A DNA stretch of 64,000 nucleotides from Amblyomma americanum (GCF_052857255.1 NC_135505.1:28028499-28092498), one strand, 5' to 3'. Positions 11,381-21,739 are shown, counted from the stretch's first letter. The notes: generated by a model from the sequence alone, not told the origin. Translations and numbers: made by a program.

Positions 11381-11545
11381 AAAACTTGCATGGCCCGTCA
11401 ATGGCCCGTCCCCGGCAGCCAACCAGGCCGTCCATGGCCCGAGCTCGGCAAACCAGCTCGGGCCGTGGTTGGGGATTGACATTGGCCTTGCATGAATGGA
11501 TCACTGCTTGCCGATGCCGGGCTATGCTCAGCCCTACCACGGCCA
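11381..11545. repeat. TGGCC/GGCCA-rich degenerate repeat
   Basis: Many copies of GGCCCG, TGGCC and CCAACC words in both orientations (for example ATGGCCCGTC three times, CAGCTCGGGCC). A similar block lies at 12225-12455. No ORF is supported; it resembles a decayed satellite. Confidence 0.4.
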
Positions 11546-12224
11546 AACAAGAAATTATCTTTTTATACTAGATAGTACACTAGAATGCAGCGTACAAAAG
11601 ACGTGAAAAATATTCGCAGCCTAATTTGCATTTTCTGTAATTTAGACGAGAAAGAAAGAACCGCAGCTTATCACAATGGAGTTGTTTGGCCCAGTGAAGA
11701 CATATTTGGTGGTGAAATCCGAATAGAAATATTATCATACTCTCACGAATACCAGTACCTAACGTCAAGCAGATGCAACACGCAGAAACAGTGTACAAAA
11801 CGAGAAAAGGTCATGCAGCACCAACATCCAAAGCACACATCCACAGAACGAAGAAATTTTTCCAGCTTATTTGCTCCAAATCTAAGAACCTGCTGTTGGA
11901 GCCTGTGGCTCTTACATGTTAAGCAATATTATTTCATTCAGCTGTAATTATGTGATGAAAGAAATCGAAAATGCAAATTAGCGGACTACGTTGCAAACGC
12001 CTTCTATTTGAAAATATTAATAGTTCACTCGGCTATCTTTGTCGCCAACATTATGCAGACGTAATGAGACGATTTTCTTAGGCATCACAGCTGTGTGACA
12101 TGCGCGTCACCTTTCTTATACATAAAAAAAATGTTCTGTCAGCTGTTACACATACAATCAGCACCTGCAGCGTTTTGACCAGCGGCTGTGCCCTAATTAC
12201 GCACAATTGTCTCAGTTTACCTGA
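11546..12224. other. No recognisable gene
   Basis: A/T-rich sequence. A 120-codon plus-strand ORF (11585-11947) has no recognisable motif and its composition does not stand out from the surroundings. Confidence 0.3.
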
Positions 12225-12455
12225 ATTAGTGGTTGGTGGCCAGCGGTGGCCCGGTGTCGGCCTGTGTTTGCTTGCCTACGCGTCGGCGGCCAACTATTGC
12301 CAGGCGTTTGCCAGCGGTCGGTTCTTTGCCTTTTGCCAATCATAGGTCAACGCAGCAGTTGGCTAGCCATGGCCCGAAACTGGCCCTATCTAAGTCGGCC
12401 AAGCACACCGACTACCAGCACGACGTCAGCTAGTTACCAACCATCGGCCACTGGT
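12225..12455. repeat. TGGCC/GGCCA-rich degenerate repeat
   Basis: A second block of dispersed GGCCA, TGGCC, GCCAGCGGT and CGGCC words in both orientations, like 11381-11545. It holds overlapping ORFs in three frames, as expected of a repeat rather than a gene. Confidence 0.4.
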
Positions 12456-12810
12456 CAGTTTCTCCTGGGTAATCGTGTGTTTTGGAGGGACTGCCGGAAT
12501 TCGGATGATGATGTAGAGAAATAAATTTCAACTTGTAACCCGGTGCTTGTCTGGGAAGCTCCTTCCACGTGCTGGAAAACAAAAACATCCCATGAAGAAG
12601 AAATATAATTAACTAAGGCATTGTGCGTTGTGGATCAGTCAATTAACGATCGCAACCCACAAAAAAAGTTTGTTTTTAATGAAGAAGTTCTCCTTGACCT
12701 TTTCAATTTTATTCATTTCGCTAAAACTTATTTTAAATAAATTGCGTGCTTATTTGACTTTAACCTCTCTTTTGTGTATGCTAGGCTGCGCATCAAATTA
12801 TGACCGCTTT

Positions 12811-12935
12811 TTGGTGGAGGCGAAATGCCAAAAACGCCCGTGCGCTGTGCGATGCCGCGGCGCATCAATGAACCCCAGTCAGTGAAAAATAATCTCGCGT
12901 CCTTCACTACAGTGCCTCTCATAGCTAATGTGACG
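12811..12935 (+). mobile_element. Truncated SINE body (Ruka-like)
   Basis: TGGAGGCGAAATGCC, then CGCCCGTGCGCTGTGCGATG and TTCACTACAGTGCCTCTCATAGC, match the body and 3' region of the SINE family. The tRNA head is missing and the centre (GCACGTTAAAGATCCCCAGG in other copies) is partly deleted. Confidence 0.65.
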
Positions 12936-13227
12936 CATCGAGGCATAAAAGAACTGCTTTTCTCAAATTTAAAACCCGTACACGATACACAAATGACATA
13001 GGCTCTTCAGACCTGGATGGTGTGCTCAACCTTGCGCAAGGGTCGAAACTACTACACAAACAAAACTATGCAGCATATCTTTAATGATCCCAAATATTTA
13101 CATAAAAGGGAACATGTTGACAAAGTTTAAAAACGTGAACAATATTTTTTTTTAAATACAGTCGCAAGTTTTTATTGTTCTGCGTTTTCTTGAAGTTAGC
13201 GCTGTCATAGACTCTTTATCATAGACT

Positions 13228-13229
<2 letters not shown>

Positions 13230-13320
<91 letters not shown>
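13230..13320. repeat. (TA)n microsatellite
   Basis: About 45 uninterrupted TA dinucleotides, preceded by the direct repeat CATAGACTCTTTAT. Any ORF across it is meaningless. Confidence 0.97.
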
Positions 13321-13325
<5 letters not shown>

Positions 13326-13329
13326 GAAC

Positions 13330-14320
13330 ATCCGCCGTTTGATAGATCAGTGTGCATAGCAGATAACGCACAATTACAGCTACTCTGCTACAATCGATTT
13401 TTGAGATAACAACCGGTAAACTAAAAAGAAAACCATTCCTTAAGCTAAATTTGACAAATTTTGTAAAAAAAAGTTGATAGCTTACAGACAGACAAAAATA
13501 ACGGAGCACAAATAAAAACATTCATATATTTACTTAAACAATTTTCAGATACCTAACTTCAATATATTTGAGGTAATTCGTAACCAAACTTGACCATAAC
13601 AGCAGCACTAAAAAGCTGAACTCCGCTTCTCCGTTGTTAATATTTTCTCGTGCTTCCAAAACATTTGGGGGACAAAACTAATTGCAGAAGCTAGGGTTCT
13701 GTCCACTGACCAGGCAAAAATATATAAAAGTTTCCAATAAACTCAAGTGGTCGGCCAGCCACCCTTCGTTCTATCTTACCACAAAGTACTACTTTACGCT
13801 CATTTCCTTCTATTCATTTATTTAATTGTTAATCGCTCCAGGAAATGTTGCTCATGTATTAGCACACTATACTGTGTCTTGCCAAAGGAGGTGCTATCGA
13901 GAGGAAGGAGTTGAGGTGTGTCCTGTTAAAAAGGCACCCCCTAACAGTGCATCTCTCCTGGGTTTTGAAATGCTGATGCTGAAATGCCGATGGTACGAGA
14001 GTGCTTCGAACTCTGAAAAAAAAAAACGGCGATTGCGGAACGCAGCGACGGAACTTCTTCAGGTGCACACAGTTTTTACCGCCATGAAAGAAAATGAAGG
14101 GGAATGACGACAAGAAAAACACAAAAGAAAAGACAAAGTAGTGCGGGCACATAGAAAAAAAGAAATAAACCCTAATATTGCCCAGCCCGCCGCGCCTAGG
14201 AATACAGGAGACAGAAAGAACCGGTCTTAGCCGCTTTATAGTCGTGCATATAAATCAGCTTCGTAGCGCTTTTTTACCATCGACACAAATCTGGTAGCCT
14301 ATTCTCTTTGTCCAACATGC
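13330..14320. other. A/T-rich intergenic sequence
   Basis: No coding signal beyond short chance ORFs, for example 13826-14107, which has no motif. Short poly(A) and poly(T) runs are frequent. Confidence 0.3.
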
Positions 14321-14663
14321 CGTCTTCATTAACGTTTGTTCCCTCACCCACTCTGCATGCTTCCCGTCGCTTAACGTTAAAACCAATCATTTTCCTTTCC
14401 ATCGCTCGCTGCGTTGACCTTAACATAAGCTGAGCCATTTTCGTCAGCCTTCACGTTTCCGCCCCACAGGTGAGTGCTGGTAAGATACAGCCATTGCATA
14501 CTTTTCTCTTGAGGGATATTCGTAAACTGCCGTTGATGGTGTGAGAGAACCTACCATATGCACTCCACCCCATTCCTACTCGTCTAGTTATTTCGATCTC
14601 ATGATCCGGATCAGCAGTCACTACCCGCCCTAAGTAGACGTATTCCCTTACCACTTCCAGCAC
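14320..14663 (-). pseudogene. LINE reverse-transcriptase C-terminal fragment (RTE/CR1-like)
   Basis: The minus strand reads VREYVYLGRVVTADPDHE, ITRRVGMGWSAYGRF and LKRKVCNGCILPALTCGAET, then in a shifted frame STQRAMERKMIGFNVKRRE. This is the thumb and post-RT region (YLG...R..GW..F...L....K...N.CILPALTYGAET) of LINEs often annotated as craniofacial-development-protein-2-like. It is 5' truncated and frameshifted. Confidence 0.7.
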
Positions 14664-14669
14664 TTAGCT

Positions 14670-16030
14670 GTAGCGAGCTGATGCTGATACTTATGGCCTA
14701 CTCTTCCTACGCTCTGGAGAATCTGGCTCATAACATGCTTCCCGCGTAGCTCGCACCGATTATACTTCTGACGATCGTAAGCATCGTTGGGGTGCATCAA
14801 ATATTATCAATTCCAACGATAATTTTTAGGCATGCATTACGCGGTTGCAGTCGCTCAAACTAGAAGCATTTGTCCAAATTCTCTGGGCTTCAGTTCTCCC
14901 CCATACAAGAGCCGTAGCTTCCCGCTTCCTACTCGCATGCCAGCTTCCTTACTGGTTTTGTTTCGGAATGGAACATATAAGGCATTTATTCTAATGACCA
15001 GGACCGGGGAAATGGGTTCCTGACTCTACGAAGTGATAAAGCGGAGCCAATTTCAACTGCGCAACAAATCCCACACTGGTAGCTTTGTCGGCTTTTCGAA
15101 AAAAAGCGCCAGCCGCATTACCTTTAAACATTCGTACTTCGCGTTTTTTGTTTTTTTTTTAATGTCTTATGAGCCATATGGCTATATAGGAGTGAACACC
15201 GGTTTTGCACAGACAGTAGCAAAAGTGTAGCGATCGTCCATGCTGCAGTTGTGGTAGTCACATTTGCGAAACTGAGCTACTTAAATGATGTGCAGAATAC
15301 GTAACACAGGCAGTGAGGAGGGCTGACTCATCTTCAGTGTTCAAGCGTTTCTCGCTGGAGCGCTACCGCGGCCAGCGGTGGCTGAGCCACTTTCTAGCAA
15401 TTTTTTGTGAAGAATAACTTTTTAATAAGAAGGGTATAATTTGTTCCCTCAATATGCGCACGTGAGGCGCGTTTGGTGACTTTTCTTTCCCCAACCCATC
15501 CTAGCCTCTTTCATGCTGGTCAGACCTGTGTGGCGAGCGATTGATATTCAAACTATTGGCAATGACGTCCCAGGTGATAGCTTCAAATAGCAGAGGAGCC
15601 AAAGAATTAAATGCGAAAAGGACCGATACAGAATACAACCCAACAGCGTTCATTTCGTCGCAAAAATGGCATCAATTAAATGAAATCAGCCACCGGAGGG
15701 CAACACCGCTTGGTGGCATGATCTTCGAATCATGCTAATAAACTTCTTTTCACGGTTGCACATGGCACATGCAAATATCTTTTATTGCCGTCATGGCGGC
15801 CATGAGGCGGTTAAGCATTTTTGTATATGTATTTGTAACTAAAGGATGTTCCGTGTCAATAACAAATATATTTTGTCGCGTATTCAAACGCGTGCAGCTT
15901 GGCAATACACAGTGAGTTGAGTAGTAACAGTAAAAATAGGAAAGTGAAATTTGTTTGTCGTATAAAATAGGTCCTTATGATTGCATTCCGACAGGCATTA
16001 CATGAAAGCATCGCTAATTATTTGCCACAT
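14670..16030. other. Intergenic sequence downstream of the M13 gene
   Basis: Nothing coding is recognised. On the minus strand an AATAAA signal lies at 15786-15781, about 250 bases past the stop codon of the M13 gene, and is a candidate poly(A) signal for it. Confidence 0.35.
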
Positions 16031-16037
16031 TGCCTCC

Positions 16038-18029
16038 TTAGCACGACTTAAGACAACAATTTTGAGAAGTCATGGCTGAACCCTTTGCGCAGCCGAAAGC
16101 TTCTGCAAACCCTGGCGAGTGTTGCAGAGCTAAGTTAATGTCCCAACGTGACTCCCCCGGCACGGTGGCACATCTGTCGTACACCCATGTGAGGTACACC
16201 AGCCGTCCTAACGAGGTCTGCGTATCGTTGACGATTGCAACGGTGTTCCATTCTGCCGTCATCATGGCGTCGATTGAGGACTGCACGCCCAAGGCGATGG
16301 CAGCCGCTCGTACGGAGTCACCATGGTGCGAGGCGTTGAGCAGCTTTTGCTTGAAACATTCCAGGCGAGTCTTGATGTTCCTGCGCGACTCGTCAGGCCA
16401 CGGACGCTCGAGAAGGTACGACCACATCTCGGCAGCCATGTCCACTCCCACAACGGGAATGCCAAGAGCAGCCTTCTTGTTGGGCTTCTGACCGAGAAGG
16501 GCGTAGACGTTCGTCGGTACGTAGATCACTTCTCCGCGTCTCATAACCATGGGAAGAGAGAGGCTGTTGGCGGTGGGTATCTTGCGGAAAACCTTGGCTT
16601 TTCTAACGTCGAAGGCGTACGAACGCGCCGCCAACAAGTTGGCGACGAAAGTTTTCGACACGGTTGGAACGCGGAGATCTGAGGCGGCAATTTCCTCCGG
16701 CAGCATCAACCGGAGCTTGTCGAGTTCCCGCGCGATCGCTTGCTTGGACGCCCCACCGAGCACTGGATGCGCCGAGGCTTGGTCCGTTACATTGAGACGT
16801 ATACTGCGAAACAGGCCGCGGACGTAGTTGTTTGTGTTACGACTGCTGAACACCTGTGCAAAGAATACATCCTCGATTTCACAGACGCCCACAAGTTGGC
16901 AAGAAATTCTCATTCCATGTACAGGCTCCGTCGACAGGGTGTCGTCCAACTTGTCACGTGTCATATAAGCGGTGCATATGACTATGTACGCAAGCGCTGT
17001 AATTTGGTGGGGTGCCTTCAAAAGAACGGCGAGGAATTCATCGAGCCTGTCTTCTTCCCGCGTCTCAACCTCCGTAACATTCGGGTGTAAAGAGAAGATG
17101 AGGTCCCGCGATATTGCTGCCCATTCATGCTCGGACAAACCAGAAAACGGGGAGGAGGCAATGGAACGAGATGCAGCCTTCGAATGGTTGGCGCCCCGTG
17201 TCGTTTTCAAGTTATCGTGAAGCTGTCGAAGCTGCGCGACGTTCACGGTATCATGCAGCGCTTTGTTGAAAGCATCAGCCGCTGAGCCTACATCATCCGT
17301 GTAAGCCGAATCCAAAACGCAGCCGTCGTTTCTTTGTATCTTAGCGACTGTGCCCGATTTTGAAACAGAGAAAGAAACGAGGGACTGCAGGCCGTACCTC
17401 ATGCTGAGCACCGCGAAGAGGCGAACCACGTGAAAGAGCTCCACCTTCTGGCCAACAGCTGCAGCCTGCGCGACAGCGGTCACAAATTCGGCGATGTCTT
17501 CTCCGGGGAGTTCTTTTCGATGTCTTCCACGGGTTCTTTTCTTGATAGCGGCGAGCATCTGGCCGGCAGCGCTCGTACTCGTCCTCACGGACCCAAGTTC
17601 TACCATTTTTCGCTTCATGGCGATCCTGAACATGGGCGACATGTGCTCAGGAGTCCCCGCGTCCGCTCTGGAACAAACGTGCGCGTAGAAGTCTTCGCAA
17701 GGGTCGACGCTCAGGTTGACTACTTGGAGCACTGCGAGCACCTCGTTGGGGCAGCAGAAGGAGCTGATGTTCTGAAGCGCAGGGCCGGTCTTGCTCCCTC
17801 CGACTACGGCCAGAACCAGCAGGACGAGCAAGAAGGTGGAAACTGCCACGCCGATGACTGCCGCCGTGACTGGCAGGAAGTTCGGGCTGGTTTTGAGAGC
17901 CACAAAGGGCGGAGATGTAACCGGCGTCTCAAGCGCGGGCGTTTCGGTAGTCATGCGATTCTGGGCGGTTTCCTGCACGGCTCTCTCTGGGCGCTGCCCG
18001 TCTCTTGCTTCGGACACAGGTGTTGACAT
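16038..18029 (-). CDS. M13 (neprilysin/ECE-like) type II membrane protein lacking the zinc-binding motif
   Basis: A single open frame of 663 residues starts MSTPVSEARDGQRPE. It has a ~50-residue cytoplasmic tail, one transmembrane segment (about 51-77, LPVTAAVIGVAVSTFLLVLL) and an ectodomain opening with the M13 cysteine pattern (CCPNE at 92, DPCEDFYAHVC at 109-119). The end also fits M13 (HSPGFAEAFGC and C-terminal cysteines). Active neprilysins carry HExxH in a GVVIGHE-type segment and a downstream ExxxD. Here the equivalent region (about 523-536, GIPVVGVDMAAEMW) has no HExxH, so peptidase activity is not expected. Length is about 90 residues below the usual ~750. NxS/T sites such as NVTEVE and NVTDQA suit a secreted face. 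It may act as a non-catalytic binding protein. The lack of introns suggests a retrocopy-type family. Confidence 0.85.
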   Translation of the reverse strand: MSTPVSEARDGQRPERAVQETAQNRMTTETPALETPVTSPPFVALKTSPNFLPVTAAVIGVAVSTFLLVLLVLAVVGGSKTGPALQNISSFCCPNEVLAVLQVVNLSVDPCEDFYAHVCSRADAGTPEHMSPMFRIAMKRKMVELGSVRTSTSAAGQMLAAIKKRTRGRHRKELPGEDIAEFVTAVAQAAAVGQKVELFHVVRLFAVLSMRYGLQSLVSFSVSKSGTVAKIQRNDGCVLDSAYTDDVGSAADAFNKALHDTVNVAQLRQLHDNLKTTRGANHSKAASRSIASSPFSGLSEHEWAAISRDLIFSLHPNVTEVETREEDRLDEFLAVLLKAPHQITALAYIVICTAYMTRDKLDDTLSTEPVHGMRISCQLVGVCEIEDVFFAQVFSSRNTNNYVRGLFRSIRLNVTDQASAHPVLGGASKQAIARELDKLRLMLPEEIAASDLRVPTVSKTFVANLLAARSYAFDVRKAKVFRKIPTANSLSLPMVMRRGEVIYVPTNVYALLGQKPNKKAALGIPVVGVDMAAEMWSYLLERPWPDESRRNIKTRLECFKQKLLNASHHGDSVRAAAIALGVQSSIDAMMTAEWNTVAIVNDTQTSLGRLVYLTWVYDRCATVPGESRWDINLALQHSPGFAEAFGCAKGSAMTSQNCCLKSC

Positions 18030-18441
18030 TTGCGAGCGCTCGCACTTCTCAGCGGCGTTACTTGTGACCGGCTAAGAGACGATGACGGGGTGTCTTCTTT
18101 CTTGTCAACGCACGTTCAAGGTTGGTTTCTGCCGAAACAATTTTAGGTCCAATGAAAAATGTTTTCAGCATCATCACTCCCCGAAAATAGCCCGGGTTCT
18201 AGATACTAGCGCCACTTTATTCTTTAAAGGTATTTGCTTGTGCAGGGAAGAAACGCAATATAACAAACAAGTGAAGAGCGCAGGATATCTCCGTTGAAAG
18301 CGTAAAAACTGAGGCAGCCAAATCAAAGGAGGACTATACCTGCAACTGTTCTTTTCGGGTAAATCTCAGAAACCAGAACGCCTGCGAAAAACAAAAAGAA
18401 TTAGCAGTGTCTTAGCTCGGCTATGCCAGGACATACGTAGC
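18030..18441. other. Putative 5' flank of the M13 gene
   Basis: About 410 bases with no further ORF. On the minus strand this is the promoter side of the M13 gene; no clear TATA box is seen close to the start codon. Confidence 0.3.
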
Positions 18442-19533
18442 GTGAGTTATGCTGAGCATGCCGGTCAGGCTCTTGCTGGCCATTTAAACAGCAATTTTTT
18501 AACTACCCATTTACCTATGATGCATCTACCTGAAGTTCCATCATCTTGTAGCCCTTTCGAAAGCCTTTTCCTTGAGCCCACCAATGAGACCGAAGTATGT
18601 ACAACCTTTATGAATTTGAATATTCGCAAAGTCTTAGACGTTGACAATATTCAGATGAAACCAGTCAAATATATACTATCTTTTATTGCACCTGTGCTTG
18701 CATACATCTTCAATTTGGTAATTGAAACTGGAGTTTACCCGGAAGAAATGAAGAAAGCAAGAGTGACAGTTGTGCTTAAATGGGGAGATAAAGATGTAGT
18801 GTCCAATTATATACCAATATCTGTGATTCCAGTCTTTTGAAAGGGCTTGGAAAAAGTAATCTTTTCCCGTCTAGTGAACTTTTTTTAATGCAAAACAAAT
18901 CCTGTCTGAGGCTCAATTTGGCTTCCCAAGGGGCAAGTCGACGTAAACAGCTTTGTTATCTCTTAAGGAATGTATCCTGCAAAGTGAAGAAGTTGGCGCG
19001 GAACAACGAGGACAAGCGAGACAAACAAAGACGAGCGCTACTCACTCCTCGTCTGCGCTCGTCTTTGTTTGTCTCGCTAGTCCTCGTTGTTCCGCGCCAA
19101 CTTCTTCAGTATGCATATCAACCAACTAGCCCAACTTTCTGCTCTCCTAAGTATCCTGGAAAACATTGAAGCAGGTATTCTCACTGTCGGAATCATCATT
19201 GATTTTACTAAGGCTTTCGATTCCCTAAACCATCAAATTTTAACTCATAAACTTTCTCAAAACGGAGTTCGTGGAACACCTTTAGACCTCATGATATCAT
19301 ACCTGCAAAATCGAAAACAATCTGTCTATATCCACAACCATCAGTGTTCTTTTCTGGCGGTACGAAATTGTGTGCCTCAAGGCAGCATTCTGGGCCCGAT
19401 GCTTTTTAACATCTATGTGAATGGCATTGGGCATATTTATGACAAAGCGAAATTAATTATATACGCCGATGATAGCAGTATACGTATCTCTGGTCACGAC
19501 ATAAACAAGTTAATTGAAGAGTGCAACGGCGAC
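18442..19533 (+). pseudogene. CR1-like LINE reverse-transcriptase fragment, interrupted by a foldback element
   Basis: The upstream block reads RKVLDVDNIQMKPVKYI, IAPVLAYIFNLVIETGVYP, ARVTVVLKWGDKDVVSNYIP, typical of the fingers of a CR1-type RT, then shifts frame (KGLEKVIFSRLVNFF). After the foldback insertion (18984-19150) the palm follows: ILTVGIIIDFTKAFDSLNH, NCVPQGSILGPMLFNIYVNG and catalytic YADDSS near 19465. It ends abruptly at a SINE near 19533. Both flanks of the insertion fit one ancestral ORF (LLKECILQ then NIEAGILTVGI), showing the RT was continuous before it. Confidence 0.82.
18984..19150 (+). mobile_element. Foldback mobile element, copy B (53-bp arms + tail) inside a LINE
   Basis: Arms 18986-19038 and 19055-19107 are inverted copies (53 bp, one mismatch) around a 16-bp loop. 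They are followed by a 43-bp tail with CCAACTAGCCCAACTTTCTG. The near-identical direct repeats GTATCCTGCAAA (18972-18983) and GTATCCTGGAAA (19151-19162) enclose palindrome plus tail as a 12-bp target duplication with one mismatch. The insertion splits a LINE RT reading frame, which proves mobility independent of the host LINE. Confidence 0.88.
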
Positions 19534-19812
19534 TGATCCGGAGTACCCGGGTTCGAACCCGACCGCGGCGGCTGCGTTTTTATGGAGGAAAAACGCTAAG
19601 GCGCCCGTGTGCTGTGCGATGTCAGTGCACGTTAAAGATCCCCAGGTGGTAGAAATTATTCCGGAGCCCTCCGCGGCCACTACGGCACCTATAGCTCTTT
19701 CTTCCTTTCATTCACTCCCTCCTTTATCCCTTCTCTTACGGCGCTGTTCAGGTGTCCAACGATATATGAGACAGATACTGCGCCATTTCCTTTCCCCAAA
19801 AAACCAATTATT
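19533..19812 (+). mobile_element. SINE (Ruka-like), 5' truncated
   Basis: It starts within the tRNA head (ACTGATCCGGAGTACCCGGG), keeps the B box GGTTCGAACCC, and runs through the body to GATATATGAGACAG and AAAACCAATTATTTA. It has replaced the 3' end of the LINE fragment upstream. The A-box part is missing. Confidence 0.88.
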
Positions 19813-20275
19813 TATATTATTTTGCATGTGAGGGGTCACAATATATCCTGTTTCTTGAAGGTCCCGTTGCTTTGTTGGCAATGCTTTGACGGCCATTACC
19901 AGCTTTCCGGATTCATGTGCACAGGGTATGCCCATTACGTGCATGCCTTTCCACCTAGTAATGGCTTACATTGCAAACAGACAAAAAAAACACATAGAGC
20001 ACAAGTACAGATAGTGTTCGTAGTCCGCACTCTTCTTCACCTCAGTAAATATGGCACATACCCACGCGGGGGGATTGGCCAAGGTACAGTGGAGATTGCC
20101 AATTAAGTATTTGCACGGGGAAAAAAAAAGACGTGAGGCGGCGGCGTAGAAGACTGAATCAAGATAAAAATAGGGAAATTCAATTAAATTTAAGAAATAT
20201 GAATTACCAGGAATAGAACCAAGCATTTCGGACATGACACAGAATTTTGTATACAGCTAACAAGGTAACCGATCA
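19813..20275. other. LINE 3'-end-like repeat piece and unassigned sequence
   Basis: ATGGCACATACCCACGCGGG at 20051-20070 and the following GGATTGGCCAAGG match the repeats at 21525-21720 and 24450-24595. These read on the minus strand as the 3' end of an I-like LINE. The rest shows no gene. Confidence 0.45.
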
Positions 20276-21500
20276 GTTGCACTTATGTAATCATGAAGAT
20301 ATAGAAGAAGTTAGCGCAAAACTTAGACGAAGACAGAGAAGAAACACACAAGACGACCGACGAGCGAAGTTAGCGCAAAACTTAGACGAAGACAGAGAAG
20401 AAACACACAAGACGACCGACGAGCGCTCGTCGGTCGTCTTGTGTGTTTCTTCTCTGTCTTCGTCTAAGTTTTGCGCTAACTTCTTCTATATCATGCAAAG
20501 CCAACTTGCCCGACAACACGCTAATCATGAAGGTAGCCACAAACACTACTTAACAGGAATTCCTTGGCGCTCGCACCGAACGAGAGAAGAACTGGAAGAG
20601 ACAGAGGGAGTCCTAACCTTGAAAGAGGAATCTCCAAATACTGCTTTCCTTCAACTGCGAACCGCCGGCAAGAGAGGAGAAAATGATCTAATGTTTCAAC
20701 TTGCCCACATGAGACACAAAGGTTCGTCGCAGCGAACCCACATCTGCGTAAGTACAAATTTAAGTTAGGGATTCTGCATCGCAGAAGTGTCATGGACACT
20801 TCACAACGCCTTGATTTACACCACCGGACATTCCATGGGTACTTTAAGTGGTGGAAATCCACGGTATTGAGCAACGGATCACTCAAGCTGGCTGAAATAT
20901 TTTGGAAAAGCTGGAAACGTGAAGTTTCCAACAGAATGAGGTGAGGTACGGGATAGATTACAGGAGCGCTTAGAGCTAACCTTGCCAATAAATCAGCCAC
21001 CTCGTTAAAATAGACACCCGAATGCCTGCAGGTACCCGGACAAAGCGGATCTCACGTACTGTGCACGGAACAAAAAACCTAAGCGATCGATTTAATAAAG
21101 ATTTTCCGGAATTTTGGAGAGAGACTAGAACTGAAAGGCAGTCTGCAAGAATAAGAACCCGTGCTACATGCCTAGGAAGTTTGAGAAAAGCCAAACCAAT
21201 AGCCAAAAGCTCTACGAAGAATATAGGAGTACAACCAGGGATACGAACGGAATAGCTCCAAGCCAGATCTTGCGAACATATCCCAATCGCCGCCTTCTCA
21301 CAGCTGCCGGAGGCATCAGTGGAGAGAACAGTATGATGAAGAAAATTCTGTAGGTGTTCAGAAAGAAGACCGTTTAGGATATTTGCGGGCATATGTTTCG
21401 CATGGGACGGGGAAATATGGTCATAATAGAAGACGGGGTTAGCCTGCGTATCAGCAACTAGTGGCAAGGAGATCAGATCAACCTGCAGCGGAGCTTGCGT
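20262..21500 (-). pseudogene. I-like LINE ORF2 C-terminal fragment (RNase H), interrupted by foldback copy C
   Basis: The minus strand encodes a degenerate RNase H: LSTDASGSCEKAAIGI, FVELLAIGLAFLKL, and ILADCLSVLV where TDSLS is expected. After a frame shift near 21000 comes NEVADLLARLALSAP, then a zinc-knuckle-like tail (LCVSCGQVETLDHFLLSCRRF). The C terminus SVCGYLHD is cut by the foldback element at 20521. Beyond it, minus-strand sequence at 20298-20262 continues the frame as YISATDRLPC and a stop. The related copy at 22557-24033 ends FLIESHRLPC, which confirms the join. Confidence 0.8.
20299..20521 (+). mobile_element. Foldback mobile element, copy C (duplicated left arm + tail) inside a LINE
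   Basis: The palindrome is centred at 20424/20425. The right arm (20425-20491) pairs with 20358-20424. The left side carries a second, direct 59-bp copy of the arm (GAAGTTAGCG at 20307 and 20366). A 30-bp tail with CCAACTTGCCCGACAAC follows. The direct repeat TAATCATGAAG at 20288-20298 and 20522-20532 is an 11-bp target duplication around the whole unit. It interrupts the last codons of a LINE ORF2. Confidence 0.85.
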
Positions 21501-21524
21501 GAACCTAACTTGCGGAAGCTGTTG

Positions 21525-21720
21525 TTGTTGTTAGCCTATCAAAAGATGGCACATACCCACACTGGGGGATCGGCCAAGAATCGGGTGGCTATTCACCTGA
21601 ACGCAGTTTACAAAAAGGAAAAGCACGTGGGAGGGCAACACCGGTGAATTTTTCGTCATGAACAGAAAAGGGATGAGTGTTTTGATTTTAAAATTTTTAG
21701 AATAATAATAAAGAGAGTGA
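21525..21720 (-). repeat. 3' end of an I-like LINE (minus)
   Basis: The segment with CTATCAAAAGATGGCACATACCCACAC is repeated at 24470-24595 and in part at 20051. On the minus strand it ends with GGCTAACAACAACAACAGC, a simple-repeat LINE tail. No coding part remains. Confidence 0.55.
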
Positions 21721-21739
21721 TTAAATATTGTAAGCACTG

